In this document: in pieces, positions 1-9,198 of the stretch
Layout: every line of letters begins with the position of its first letter
How positions within the stretch are numbered: the first letter of the stretch is position 1
Assembly (NCBI GenBank): GCA_900618795.1
Contig: UYJD01000010.1
Span: 9,495-73,494 of the forward strand
DNA length: 64,000 bases
Direction of reading: 5' to 3'
Source of the DNA: Cyanodermella asteris
Lineage: Eukaryota > Ascomycota > Lecanoromycetes > Ostropales > Stictidaceae
The notes under the pieces: model-generated
What the model saw: the letters and a program-made list of their open reading frames with translations, nothing else
What the model was told of the DNA's origin: nothing
Databases searched by the model: none
Position numbers and translations under genes: made by a program

Positions 1-210
1 CAAGAGGCTATACATCTTGTCGATCAGCGGGCCCACGTGAAACGCCTCGACCACAAACTCCTTTAACGGGGCGGTTTCGAACACGAAGCTTTCGTGCCCA
101 GCGGTCTTGACAGTGGTCTCCAGAGCTATAATCAGTCACATGATGGAGCTTGAATCAGATCACCGAAACATACGTATCGTGTTTTCAATATCGAACGCAT
201 TGCTGGGCAT
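1..210 (-). CDS. 5' end of an unrecognised two-exon gene, cut by the window edge
   Basis: The minus strand reads ATG at 210-208, then 12 codons (MPSNAFDIENTI). A GTATGT donor at 173-172 opens a 48-bp intron (126-173) that ends in GATTATAG, and a second exon stays open to base 1. Exon 2 reads PLETTVKTAGHESFVFET and continues to the edge. The splice joins in phase and both sites match fungal consensus, so the gene is probably real although only about 54 residues are visible. There is no signal peptide, and I recognise no family. The start rests on being the first ATG in frame upstream of the intron. The rest of the gene lies outside the window. Confidence 0.6.
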
Positions 211-808
211 GAATTGACAATGATACTACGACAGGAGAGTGGGTCATGGTCAGGAGTCATTTGAGGCCATTCAAATGACCTGCGGGGCCGCTAGAGGTGC
301 CACTGAATGCAGGGTCGAAGTCTCGAAAGAAGACACGCGGCTACGAAAGCATGTCGGCATGCTGAGACCAAGTACAGGGTGGACACAATCAAGCCAAGGT
401 ATGGTGAGTGACAGTGATAGATTTGTCCAAGCATCTTTCGAATCCCTTTGCAATCATCTGCATCACACAGGTATGAGCTGATACTGCGCAGCTAATGTTC
501 TCCCACCGTCCACGGTTTGAAGATGTTTTGTGTCGAAGCCGAGAGCAACGCTCAATCTAGGTGCAAACTGTAAGGCCTGTCAATGCTGTCAGCTGGATGT
601 GTATGTACGTGTTTGCTAGCAGCACTCACACGGGTGCTGAAATCTCCAAGGCCATCTCATCAGTGTGTGTGAGAAATTCGTTCCGTCATCCGTCATCCAT
701 TGTTCTTTCGTTCAGTGTTTCGTGAAGTAGGATCGCATTCCGAGAGTGGAGTTTGACCAGATACATCATGTCATCGAGCTGTTACCCAGCTGAGCAGTCG
801 GCTATGCT
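211..808. other. Intergenic stretch, no gene seen
   Basis: This lies between the 5' end of the partial gene at the left edge and the 3' end of the secreted repeat protein. Only short, unconvincing open frames occur, none with a signal peptide, a conserved motif or a splice pattern. Part of it must be the promoter of the leftmost gene. Confidence 0.5.
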
Positions 809-1174
809 CTAAGAAGCAGGTTCGGCGTCACTAGCTGCGTAGATGCGGCCGAGCTGACCATAGACGTTTGGCTTGGTGCACTGCTGGGACCAGGGACCGT
901 CACGACATGCGGCCTCGTCCACATGGACAGGGACAGCCTCTTCAACTGGGGCAGGTTCGGCATCACGAACCACGTAAAGGCGACCGAGCTGACCATAGAC
1001 GTTTGGTTTAGTGCACTGCTGGGACCAGGGACCATCGCGGCATGGATCGTCCATGTGGAGTGGGACACCGGTTGCAGCTTCGGCGGGCACAGTCTCGGTG
1101 GGCGAGATATCGAACGGCGCAGCGAAGACGGCAAGAGGACCGGCAAGGGCGAGAATAAAGGTGACGAAATGCAT
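809..1174 (-). CDS. Small secreted protein with two near-identical 23-residue repeats (candidate peptide pheromone or effector precursor)
   Basis: Single exon, 121 residues. Residues 1 to about 19 (MHFVTFILALAGPLAVFAA) are a clear signal peptide. After a short acidic pro-region come two copies of a unit running from Cys to Tyr, residues 45-67 and 90-112. They start CRDGPWSQQC, continue TKPNVYGQLGR and end in LY or IY; that Leu/Ile is the only difference. The spacer between them (DAEPAPVEEAVPVHVDEA) is rich in X-Ala and X-Pro dipeptides. Such spacers are known from fungal alpha-type pheromone precursors, where STE13-type dipeptidyl peptidases trim them. No Lys-Arg kexin site is visible; a single Arg (VVR) precedes the spacer. 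Each unit has two Cys eight residues apart, compatible with one disulfide. A TATA-like box lies about 150 bp upstream. The family is not recognised. A repeated-peptide precursor is my inference, and an effector or a wall protein is possible. Confidence 0.75.
   Translation of the reverse strand: MHFVTFILALAGPLAVFAAPFDISPTETVPAEAATGVPLHMDDPCRDGPWSQQCTKPNVYGQLGRLYVVRDAEPAPVEEAVPVHVDEAACRDGPWSQQCTKPNVYGQLGRIYAASDAEPAS
839..907 (-). repeat. Second copy of the 23-codon repeat in the secreted precursor
   Basis: Encodes residues 90-112 of the 121-residue protein. At protein level it matches the copy at 974-1042 except Ile for Leu near the end. The period between copies is 45 codons (135 bp). Confidence 0.9.
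974..1042 (-). repeat. First copy of the 23-codon repeat in the secreted precursor
   Basis: Encodes residues 45-67. The DNA of the two copies differs by a few silent changes as well as the Leu/Ile codon. So protein identity is kept despite nucleotide drift, which suggests selection on the peptide. Confidence 0.9.
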
Positions 1175-1321
1175 CGTGATCGTCAGTTCGTTCTTGTGGT
1201 TGTGTTTGTGGGGTGTCTTTGGAAGTAGCGGGTTGGCCTTGGACTAGGGATCGCTTGTGGAGCTGTCTGCGACAAGAGTGAAATTGTGAGAATCGAATGC
1301 ATGCTGGAAGGAAATAGGGAT

Positions 1322-1328
1322 CTTTATA
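1322..1328 (-). promoter_or_regulatory. TATA-like box of the secreted repeat protein
   Basis: TATAAAG on the minus strand, about 150 bp before the ATG. It is followed by a C/A/T-rich leader that ends in an A-rich stretch next to the start codon. TATA boxes of this quality are uncommon in fungal housekeeping genes and suit a strongly or conditionally expressed gene. Confidence 0.4.
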
Positions 1329-2701
1329 ATGGGGCTGCATGCGATAATCGATAGTGAATGCGTATTGTGAAGCGTCGAACAGTATCTCGAAATGAGACTT
1401 TGCCACTAGCTCCGGTCGAATCTAGAAACGTCTTCAGACTCTTCTCGTACACTCAGTGCAACAGTGATACAAGTAGGCAAGTTGGCCGGCGTCATTGTGA
1501 GGAACTCGGATGAGAGAGCGGCTCGCGGCCACGCGTGAATTGATCGTCTCCTGCTTATGAGTGCTGTCTTTGAGAGACGCAAAGCAACCCCAATGCTGGG
1601 AAAGACAATCTGACAGAACTCATCAATCTGAATCCAAGCAAAGAAGTGAAGGAAGAGCGCACGATCAAACAACTTCACAGAGGGATTTTGAATGCACACC
1701 ACGGAGTAACAACTGTTTGGCTGAATCACATTTGGAAAATTCTAAAACATAGCCTTGCCGTCAACAAGGTCTCCTGCAGAGTGTTGAAACACGCTTAATA
1801 CAAGCCGAGCTGGTATTGGACCCTCTGCCTGCTCAATGGAGCTGGCTTCGAGTGGCAATGGTCATTGTGTAGAGCTTGCCGGCGGTACTGAGGCGATGGC
1901 CACTGTTTGCGGACCAGCCCTGTCACCAGGCTTTCTGTACTCGAGTGCCGGTATGGTTCTCGAGATCTGCCGATGCTCAGGTTTCAATACGGATCATACT
2001 GAAAAGGGCTAATTGTGCTGACAATAAAGGGCAAAGATAGATTCTGAGTGGTACGGGTAAAATAACAGTTGGACATTGCTGACGATGGTTCGATTTGATC
2101 TGAACACAAATGGTGCAAAGAATAATACGGCCGAGCATTCACAAGATAAACCAGGATTGGCTACACACAGATTCAACGACTCTCTGTGCAGATCTTGGGG
2201 AGGAAGATGTGAGCTCTTGACAAGGTAGCTGTTTGTCATGCATATGACGGGCGGTGAGCGAAAGTTTGGTGCGCTTGAAATTCAAGCTCCCACGTCACAC
2301 ACAGCACTGTCTGTCAACGAGCTTATACCGAGCCAGCGGTCAAATCCAAAGCATCACAAGCCATTCCAATGCTAAGCACATAGCGATCCACGGACGTCAA
2401 TTGGAACATCATCGAAGCGACCGCCGATTTGGCGTTGCTGCAAGTCCGCTTTGTTTCCATTGGATGCCGCGGGGCTTGCATATCTCACGACACCAACCTA
2501 GATGCAGACAAGCAAGCATGCAGGGTTGGCTTCTCCGCTTTGACCTCTTGAGTGAATAGATAAGAGAGACCGCCCGGCCCGCCATGCGTGAATACATTCC
2601 GCCCCCCATTCTCGTGATTCTCTCCAGCTGCTCAACACCTCACACATACACAAAGGCCGTAGAGTCTCAAACAAGACAACAATCGTGACAATTTCGAAAA
2701 C
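1329..2701. other. Intergenic stretch between two divergent small genes
   Basis: About 1.4 kb upstream of both the secreted repeat protein (minus) and the Gly/Ser/Tyr-rich gene (plus). The short open frames on both strands have no recognisable content. I see no repeats or RNA genes; it is presumably regulatory DNA. Confidence 0.5.
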
Positions 2702-3031
2702 ATGTCTGGAAAGGGTGGTAACTCTGGTGCTTCTGGCAATGCCGGCTCCGGATCAGGAGGCTACAACACCACCAGCAGCGGTACCAACAGCCGGGGCAAT
2801 CACTACTGCAGCCGCGACTACGGCAGCAGCGCAAGTAACAGCAACTCATACCACTATTCCAACAAGTAGGTGGTGGTTCTGACAGGCTCTTTGCAATCAC
2901 TGTTTGTTCGAAAGGTGGACGAGGTGGCTAACGGCATTGACAGCGATGGGTCGTACTACTACTCCAACCCCAATGGCAGCACGTACTACAACAGTGGCAA
3001 CGGATATTCTAGCTACAAGCGGGGCAAATAG
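2702..3031 (+). CDS. Small Gly/Ser/Tyr-rich conserved fungal protein, two exons
   Basis: Exon 1 (2702-2865) starts MSGKGGNSGASGNAGSGSGG and runs to SYHYSN. A 78-bp intron (2866-2943) has donor GTAGGT, branch-like GGCTAACGG and acceptor GACAG. Exon 2 (2944-3031) encodes DGSYYYSNPNGSTYYN and ends SYKRGK. The product is 83 residues and almost entirely Gly, Ser, Asn, Tyr and Thr. It has no signal peptide or membrane segment and a single Cys. Proteins of this form, with repeated YYYSNPxGSTYYN motifs, occur in many filamentous ascomycetes as hypothetical proteins; function is not known to me. Both splice sites and the branch site are good, and the low-complexity composition continues across the junction, so I trust the model despite its size. 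The composition suggests a disordered, perhaps phase-separating protein. Confidence 0.8.
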
Positions 3032-3278
3032 ATGGGGCGAGAAGATAGACATCCCGTGTTCGAGCTGTCGTGAATACGTGCATCTACATGCAGCATCAAT
3101 CTGACTGCGCCGACGAGAATTTGCACCGGTTCCGTCGCCCATACGAAGCGAAGTTGATACCGGGCCATGAAAACTCTGACGCTCCCCAACGAAAGATGGT
3201 TCTTATCAATCCTGTCCCTGTCAAAAAGATGTGTACAGCTGAAGAATCGAAATCTCGCTCTTCATGATCTCCTGTCCT

Positions 3279-4429
3279 CTACTGCAGTTCATAGTTCTGA
3301 CTCACAGCCCCTTTTCCATCTTGGCTGTACAAGGCCAAGAAGTGCGTCGGATCCAAATTGAACAGACCAGGCCAGTGAGCCGGGCTGGGACCAATAATCG
3401 TGCTGGGCCCCCAGTTTTGGCCACCGTCGGTGCTGACGACGACCTTCATATCGCCCCCATCATAACCTTTGCCGACGTCGTGGTCCTCATTGGTCATGAA
3501 CGACGCGACGAGGGTTCCCCAGACGTTGTATACCTGCGGGGCACCGGCAGTGCCGGTGCGAGGAGTATAGAGGCGGCGACGCCCACCCCAGGTCAGGCCG
3601 TCGTCTTTGGAGTAGACGGCGTCGACGGTGAAACCGGATGGAGCTTCGGTATTCTCAAAGACGCAGCTAAAAAGAGGTCAGTATGTCAAAGAGATCAAGA
3701 TGCGATGGGGACTCAAACTTACATGAGGCCGCCGTTGTTGTCAGTAGGAGCAACGCCGGTCATGCCGTCCCGTGTGGTGATGCCCTGCCCCGAAACCCCA
3801 ATCCGGTCTCCAAAAGTCTTACCACCATCTTTCGAAATCCTCATCAAGCTATCTTGATCCGCCGCCTCGTTCTCCGCGCTATAATAGACTTGCAAACTAC
3901 CATCCCGAGCGATCCTCAAAAAGGGTTCCCATAGACCATTGACGCCCTTCGGGACTCTCTCATCGACCGTGCTCAGGTACCTGTAACTCACACCCCCATC
4001 CGTCGAATAGCTCAACGAGATCCTGAAATAAGTATAATGCAAATCCGCTCCCGTCCGATCATGGTTCCGATACGCGAATATGACAGTGCCATCCTGGAGC
4101 TGCAACGGGAAGGCATTGTCAATGTCGTGGGTGGCGGTGTCACCGCGGAAGACCTCGCCCAGGTGAGTCCACGAGCCGCCGTCGTCGGTCGATTTGGCGG
4201 CGCGGAGGACTTGTTGGGGCCCGTCGGCGGCGGCGTACCCGGCGATCAGGGCGCCGTCGTTCATGCGGCTGATGCGAATGTATTCGCCGGCGGGATCGAG
4301 AACGATGGGGTCGCCGTGCTTGACGACCTTGGAGCCGGTGCGAGGGACGAGTGAGGTCGGCGCGGAAATGGCGACGCTGGCGAGTGCCAGGGCGGTGATT
4401 AGGAGGCGGGTAAAGGGACCAAAAGCCAT
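3279..4429 (-). CDS. Secreted sialidase-fold glycosidase, GH93-like (BNR/Asp-box repeats)
   Basis: Exon 1 is 3723-4429; a 56-bp intron lies at 3667-3722 (donor GTAAGT, acceptor TTTTTAG); exon 2 is 3279-3666. The spliced product is 364 residues. Residues 1 to about 22 are a signal peptide. Five Asp-box motifs (S-x-D-x-G-x-x-W/F/Y) are visible: STDDGGSW, STDGGVSY, SKDGGKTF, SKDDGLTW and STDGGQNW, marking a beta-propeller. Fungal secreted proteins of this size and layout belong to glycoside hydrolase family 93, whose characterised members release arabinobiose from linear arabinan. The exact substrate is inferred. Without the intron the reading frame breaks; with it the frame closes exactly. A role in pectin side-chain breakdown outside the cell is likely. 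Confidence 0.82.
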
Positions 4430-5781
4430 GCCTGCAAAGCTTCCTGAATGATGAACTTAAAAAGCAAAAACAAAAGTGACTGGTCGACAGTTCATGGGAG
4501 GCAGACGTGTCGGGCGAAAAGAGAGGAAAAGAAAATGGGTTGGAAAAAATTGTAGGCAAGAGGAACGAAAGCGGTCCAAACTCGAGATATACAGCTTTCA
4601 TAGCTTTTCCGCGGATGTAGCTACATCTTGAGTGAAACGACGAAACGTCAAATTTCGACTTACAACCCAATAGTCTCACTTCCAACTTGAGCCAATATCC
4701 ATCGCCGGAGACAGGAGGCCACAGAACAGTGGGTGCAACATCAAGCTATGTGGGTGGCCAAAAGCACGTGTGTCGCGATTCGCGACAGCTCAGCCTTAGT
4801 ACCAGCTTGTTCGACAACTGGTAATCCGCCGTCTGGGTGCTGCGGGTCGATTGTTTCAGGAATCATTATCGTATTTCCTCGAGACCTGAGTGACTGTACT
4901 AGGGGCGCAACCGCGCAAGCTTGTGAGGGTTTATATCTACGGTTGCATCCGACCCGCCGTCGCAGAAATCGTTGGGGCGATATCATTTTGTCCCAAGGAA
5001 AGCTGATTGGCTGCATCGTCATATGATTCAAGGCCATGTGCTTGTTGGAGTATAGATGCAAAGAAAGCTCAGCCATAGTCCCATGGTAAGGTTGCGTTGT
5101 TCGCCCTGAGATCGTTGTTGGACGGAGATTTGGCGCATCGACATTCGGGTTTGCACTTGCCGGCTTGCAGGGCTCTGATTGTTTACTTTCAGAAAGCCGA
5201 ATCGTCGAGGCTGTGAACTAGTATCGAACGTGAGGCGAATCAAGCACTAAACCCTTCAATGAACGTGGTTTTGATCAGATAGAAAATAAGATGCACGAGT
5301 CGAATGATTTCACAACTGATGTTTAACTTATCTTGATGGGATCGTTCATTGCACGTGCATGACCGGCGCCTGGGCTTGAACCCGTCGGTGCCTGAAGATT
5401 CGCTAATGTACAGAGGTCTATAGTTTGTTTCGAAATTTCATCATCAGTGTCAGGTTCGGTTGGCGTAGACGTCCTCCGGCCTTGCCCGACTGAGGTAGCC
5501 GTTCCTGCTCGTAGCCGTTCCTGCTCGTAGCCACAGTAGCTCCAGGCTTGGCGTTATGCGTTCAATCATTTGGTGTGAAACAGAGCACTTGGCTCCATCC
5601 GATGCTGACCATGTACCGGCCTCGATATGGCTGACCAGCAGCCTGGAGTGCAATGCAGAATCCAGCCAATGCGCCATCTATCGGGCCGTGGTTATTCGGG
5701 TATCGTCCGTCGCTTCCAAGCTTCCAAACTCCTGAGCGCCTTGTTAAACTCCAAAACATAAAAAAGGAAAATTTGATGCAG
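4430..5781. other. Intergenic stretch between GH93-like gene and PLC gene
   Basis: About 1.35 kb with no convincing gene. It holds the GH93-like promoter (a pyrimidine-rich leader just before the ATG on the minus strand) and the 3' flank of the phospholipase C gene. It includes a small tandem duplication near 5495. A weak tRNA-like B-box at 5371-5382 was tested and rejected. Confidence 0.5.
5495..5532. repeat. Short tandem duplication, 16-bp unit
   Basis: The unit GTAGCCGTTCCTGCTC occurs at 5495-5510 and 5511-5526, followed by a partial third GTAGCC. It lies in the 3' flank of the PLC gene. Confidence 0.8.
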
Positions 5782-8700
5782 CTATTCGTGAATGTCCTCG
5801 CTCTTGTCTCTGGATTGAAGTCGTGGTGTGGCGGCGCTTGGACGCCTCTCAATCCCGCGTTTTTCCTTGTTCGAGTTGGACAGAGTACGTTTGAGTACGT
5901 TGAATGTACTTCTCAGACGACCCGTTTTCTCGCTCGCCTTGTCAACGTGACTGGCCCCGTCGAGCGTGACAGGCTTGTGTTTCACGATCCTGCAGAAGAG
6001 CGTGGAAAGAAGCTTCTCTCCATTATGATCGTAGAGTGGCAGGTAGCGGTAGCCGTTTTCGAGGTCACTGAGTTTGGCAGTGAAAGTAGCTAGAGGAGCC
6101 GCATTGGCATTGTTAACCGGATTCTTGCCGTCAGGCGAGCTCCACACAGACCATCGGACGAATACCAAGCTGGGGTATCGCGTTTCTAGGGAGAGCTTGA
6201 AAAGGTCGTTGAACTCTGGGTTGTAGCCGTTGCGTTCCACGATGCAGCTTCTACGTCGATGAGGTGCGCCAATGCCAGCAGCCCCACCACGAGATGCATC
6301 TTGTCCGCCTTCGCCGCTCGCGATTCCTGTCTGCTTGTCCTCTGCGCAGAGAAGTTCAATGTCAACATATGGGCTGGACACGGTTTCAGGGTGGGCATGT
6401 TTCGGCCGGGGCAGCTGCTGGCCAGATATCAACTCAAGCGTGAATCTAATGTGTTGCTTTGAACCCTTTAGCTGGCTTAGTGTGTCGTCAACATTGTCCA
6501 AAATCACGCCGGTTCGCAACTCCTTCGGCTTCAAGACGTAGCCTCTGCTGTCGGCCTGGCTGGCAAACATGGCGTCGTTCAATTGCATACCGAGATCGTA
6601 TGTCTGCCAATTGAGTGCAGCCATTTGCACGCCCTTCCGCCAAGCCAACAAAGGGTTGAAGTTTGACGATCGAATGCGCTTTTTCCCGGGATAAATCCGC
6701 ATGAAATACTTGGCATTGTGTTTCTCGACTTTGTGTCCGGCGTCAGTCTCGCGGCAAAGTGCTTCGAAGTCGCCCTCATTCAGAGAGAAAACGTGGTTGA
6801 ATGTCCTTGCCTCGGGGAATGCAAAGCCACGGAATTTGTACCCCGATGTATAAGTCCCGAGCTCGCCCAACGTTTGTATGATCTTGCTTTTATGGGGTTT
6901 TGTTGCGGACCGAGGTGCAATGTTCTCGCCATCGGCCCCGTCGCTTTCGTCAGTGCTACTGGCGGCAACGGAGCTTGAGATGCTTGGCCGTGGAGCGATG
7001 CGCAGCGTGAGCTGCAAGTCCAGCGGTGCCAGCGTCGGTGGACTGGATAGAGGCGGCAAGTCAGCTGTCGTAATAGGTTGGCGAATCTGAGGAGAACTCA
7101 TGCTACGTTGTCTCCTATTGTGGCCAAAATGTGTGGCGCCAGACGTAGTGGGCAGGCTAGGAGTGATAGCCCCGTCGGTCGAGCTGGCTTTCACCTTGAT
7201 CAAAATCCGATGTTTGAGCTCTTCGGGGGATGGCATGCTGCGGAGATCATTGACGGGGGTCTTGATGAGCTTTGCACCCAAGGTTTGCTCCATGATGTCT
7301 CTCATGAGCTGTTGTTGAGCTGGATTGCAGTGGACTTCGAGTGAAAGTATCAGAGGATGTTCGCTCTTAACGAAAGCATACTTCTCGATGATGGTGATGC
7401 AATCTTGGAATGGCACAGCCGTGGTCATGGTTCTGCCATGGGTCACAATAGGCCGTCCGTCATCACCATCCCAGCAATCAATCTCGACGCACCGGCATCC
7501 CTTCTTGAGAGCAATCGCATATGCCTCGGTACTGGAATGACCCGCGACTTGTCTTCCCATCAAATATGTATTGTGAGAGCTGGACACAAAATATTGTGTC
7601 AATGGTTGGTCCAACTTTGGCGCGTCGGTCATGGTCCTCAGGGTATCGTTCGCACTCGAACCCAGGAATGCTGAAAATCCTTCCAAAGTCATGATTCTGG
7701 GACCAATGGTTGTTGGGCTGTCATTCGCACCATCCTCGATTGGTTCGGCGAATTCATTGAAAACTTGGGCCCACCGAAGCTCATCCAGTTTTTCAACACC
7801 TTGTGAGATTTGTAAAAAGCGGAAGAAATTTAGCTCCGAAAGACCTCCCGTCTCCTTCTCACGTATGTAGTCGTTGAATAATTTGATAATCTCTGGACGT
7901 TCTTTGAGTCGGCGAAACAGCTCGCGGAACTCATCATATGTGAGTTTGCCCTTGCGTTGAACATCGACTTTCTCGAATTGATCCCTCAGCCATTCGGGGT
8001 TGCAGTCCATGTGAAGACTTCGGGACACGGTTTGCACTCCCAAGAGGTCCATTGCATCTGGCCGGGGACCTGCTGGATTGGAGGCTGCCAGCTTTCCCAT
8101 TTCGCGCTTCCAGAGTTCGGGCAGAATCTGGTCGTATTTGCCTTGCCGACCCGACGATAGACCTTGCATGATATTCTGCCGGCTTTGGATGATATTCCGC
8201 AAATTCGTGGTCCATTTCTCGAAGGTTTTCTCGTCGGGAGCCACCAAATGCATTGTTTTGGCTGGTCGGCCTTTCACCCGATTCGGATCGGTGTAAACGA
8301 TGGTGAACCACCGAGGTTCCCATTCATCAGGTTTGCCGAGCTCTTGCCGGAAGATCCGAGCTTCTGCCCGTGGTCGGATCTCGAGAATGTCATCAACGTA
8401 TAGTCGCTTCGTGGTTTCTGTAGGATGCCATGATATCTTGACCGAGCTCGGATCCAGTGCAAATGTGAAGTCTCTATCCTTCTTCTTCGTGACCTTGGTC
8501 AATCTAGTCCCCTTTTGCAAAGACTTGTCCACAATGCCCTCGTTGACGATGACATAGCTATTATCAGGATCGGTCAAGGGTTTGGCCTGACCAGATGCAG
8601 AGGCATTTACCACCCGAGGGTAAGCAGAAGAGGACTCGCTGATTGAGGAGAAGGACACATTTAGGATGCTGTCTGGCAGCTGGAAGGACTCGGCCATCTC

Positions 8701-9198
8701 TAGACTCTCGTGGTCCGCTGTGCTGTTGGCGGCGCTGGACTGGCGACGCATGACAAGCGGGCCCGAGCTCTGATCTCGGTCGCGGTCAACGACATTGTTG
8801 GAGGACTGCCGGTGGCGAAGTAGACGGTTGGGCGCATTCATGGCGCTGCGAGAAACCCTTCGGATCAAACCAGGCTTGCTGTGACTTTGAGGCGAAGGTT
8901 CCGGAATTTGCTGAGGGACCACCGCTGGGGAGGACACGGCAGAGTCGGGTAACTGGAGAGGGGTGAGACAGTGTGAAGGAAGGGTCCTTGCCTGCAAGGC
9001 ATCGGGAGAGGACTGTGTAGATGTGCCCGTCGGACTAGACGTCAAGGATGGGGCAACAGGGCTGAGGTTTGACATCGCCAGAGGTTGCATGAGGCCGAGT
9101 TGCACCAGCTTCGAAGGTGTCTTGGGTTGAGGAGCGACGGCGGGCGCCCGGCTATGAGCCATTGGCGAGACCGAGCGAGGAGTCGAGGCGGAGCTCAT
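5782..9198 (-). CDS. PLC1: Phosphoinositide-specific phospholipase C (delta-type, PLC1)
   Basis: Single exon, 1138 residues. It hydrolyses phosphatidylinositol 4,5-bisphosphate to inositol trisphosphate and diacylglycerol at the plasma membrane. Layout: Ser/Pro-rich low-complexity N-terminus (1 to about 210), PH-like domain (about 215-345), EF-hand region (about 400-470), PI-PLC X box (about 533-675), a Ser-rich linker, Y box (about 780-890) and a C2 domain (about 910-1080). Catalytic residues are in place: His542 in SSSHNTYL, Glu572 and Asp574 in CVEIDCWDG, His587 in VTHGRT. Y-box landmarks such as SSNFNPLLAWRKGVQMAALN are intact. The length is normal for a filamentous fungal enzyme with an extended N-terminus. 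The family is certain; the symbol is given by homology, and filamentous fungi often hold several paralogues. Confidence 0.95.
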   Translation of the reverse strand: MSSASTPRSVSPMAHSRAPAVAPQPKTPSKLVQLGLMQPLAMSNLSPVAPSLTSSPTGTSTQSSPDALQARTLPSHCLTPLQLPDSAVSSPAVVPQQIPEPSPQSHSKPGLIRRVSRSAMNAPNRLLRHRQSSNNVVDRDRDQSSGPLVMRRQSSAANSTADHESLEMAESFQLPDSILNVSFSSISESSSAYPRVVNASASGQAKPLTDPDNSYVIVNEGIVDKSLQKGTRLTKVTKKKDRDFTFALDPSSVKISWHPTETTKRLYVDDILEIRPRAEARIFRQELGKPDEWEPRWFTIVYTDPNRVKGRPAKTMHLVAPDEKTFEKWTTNLRNIIQSRQNIMQGLSSGRQGKYDQILPELWKREMGKLAASNPAGPRPDAMDLLGVQTVSRSLHMDCNPEWLRDQFEKVDVQRKGKLTYDEFRELFRRLKERPEIIKLFNDYIREKETGGLSELNFFRFLQISQGVEKLDELRWAQVFNEFAEPIEDGANDSPTTIGPRIMTLEGFSAFLGSSANDTLRTMTDAPKLDQPLTQYFVSSSHNTYLMGRQVAGHSSTEAYAIALKKGCRCVEIDCWDGDDGRPIVTHGRTMTTAVPFQDCITIIEKYAFVKSEHPLILSLEVHCNPAQQQLMRDIMEQTLGAKLIKTPVNDLRSMPSPEELKHRILIKVKASSTDGAITPSLPTTSGATHFGHNRRQRSMSSPQIRQPITTADLPPLSSPPTLAPLDLQLTLRIAPRPSISSSVAASSTDESDGADGENIAPRSATKPHKSKIIQTLGELGTYTSGYKFRGFAFPEARTFNHVFSLNEGDFEALCRETDAGHKVEKHNAKYFMRIYPGKKRIRSSNFNPLLAWRKGVQMAALNWQTYDLGMQLNDAMFASQADSRGYVLKPKELRTGVILDNVDDTLSQLKGSKQHIRFTLELISGQQLPRPKHAHPETVSSPYVDIELLCAEDKQTGIASGEGGQDASRGGAAGIGAPHRRRSCIVERNGYNPEFNDLFKLSLETRYPSLVFVRWSVWSSPDGKNPVNNANAAPLATFTAKLSDLENGYRYLPLYDHNGEKLLSTLFCRIVKHKPVTLDGASHVDKASEKTGRLRSTFNVLKRTLSNSNKEKRGIERRPSAATPRLQSRDKSEDIHE

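Noticed and set aside
5340-5430. tRNA-like B-box on the minus strand (GGGTTCAAGCCC)
   Set aside because: The bases flanking the loop do not pair into a T-stem, and no acceptor stem or A-box could be drawn.
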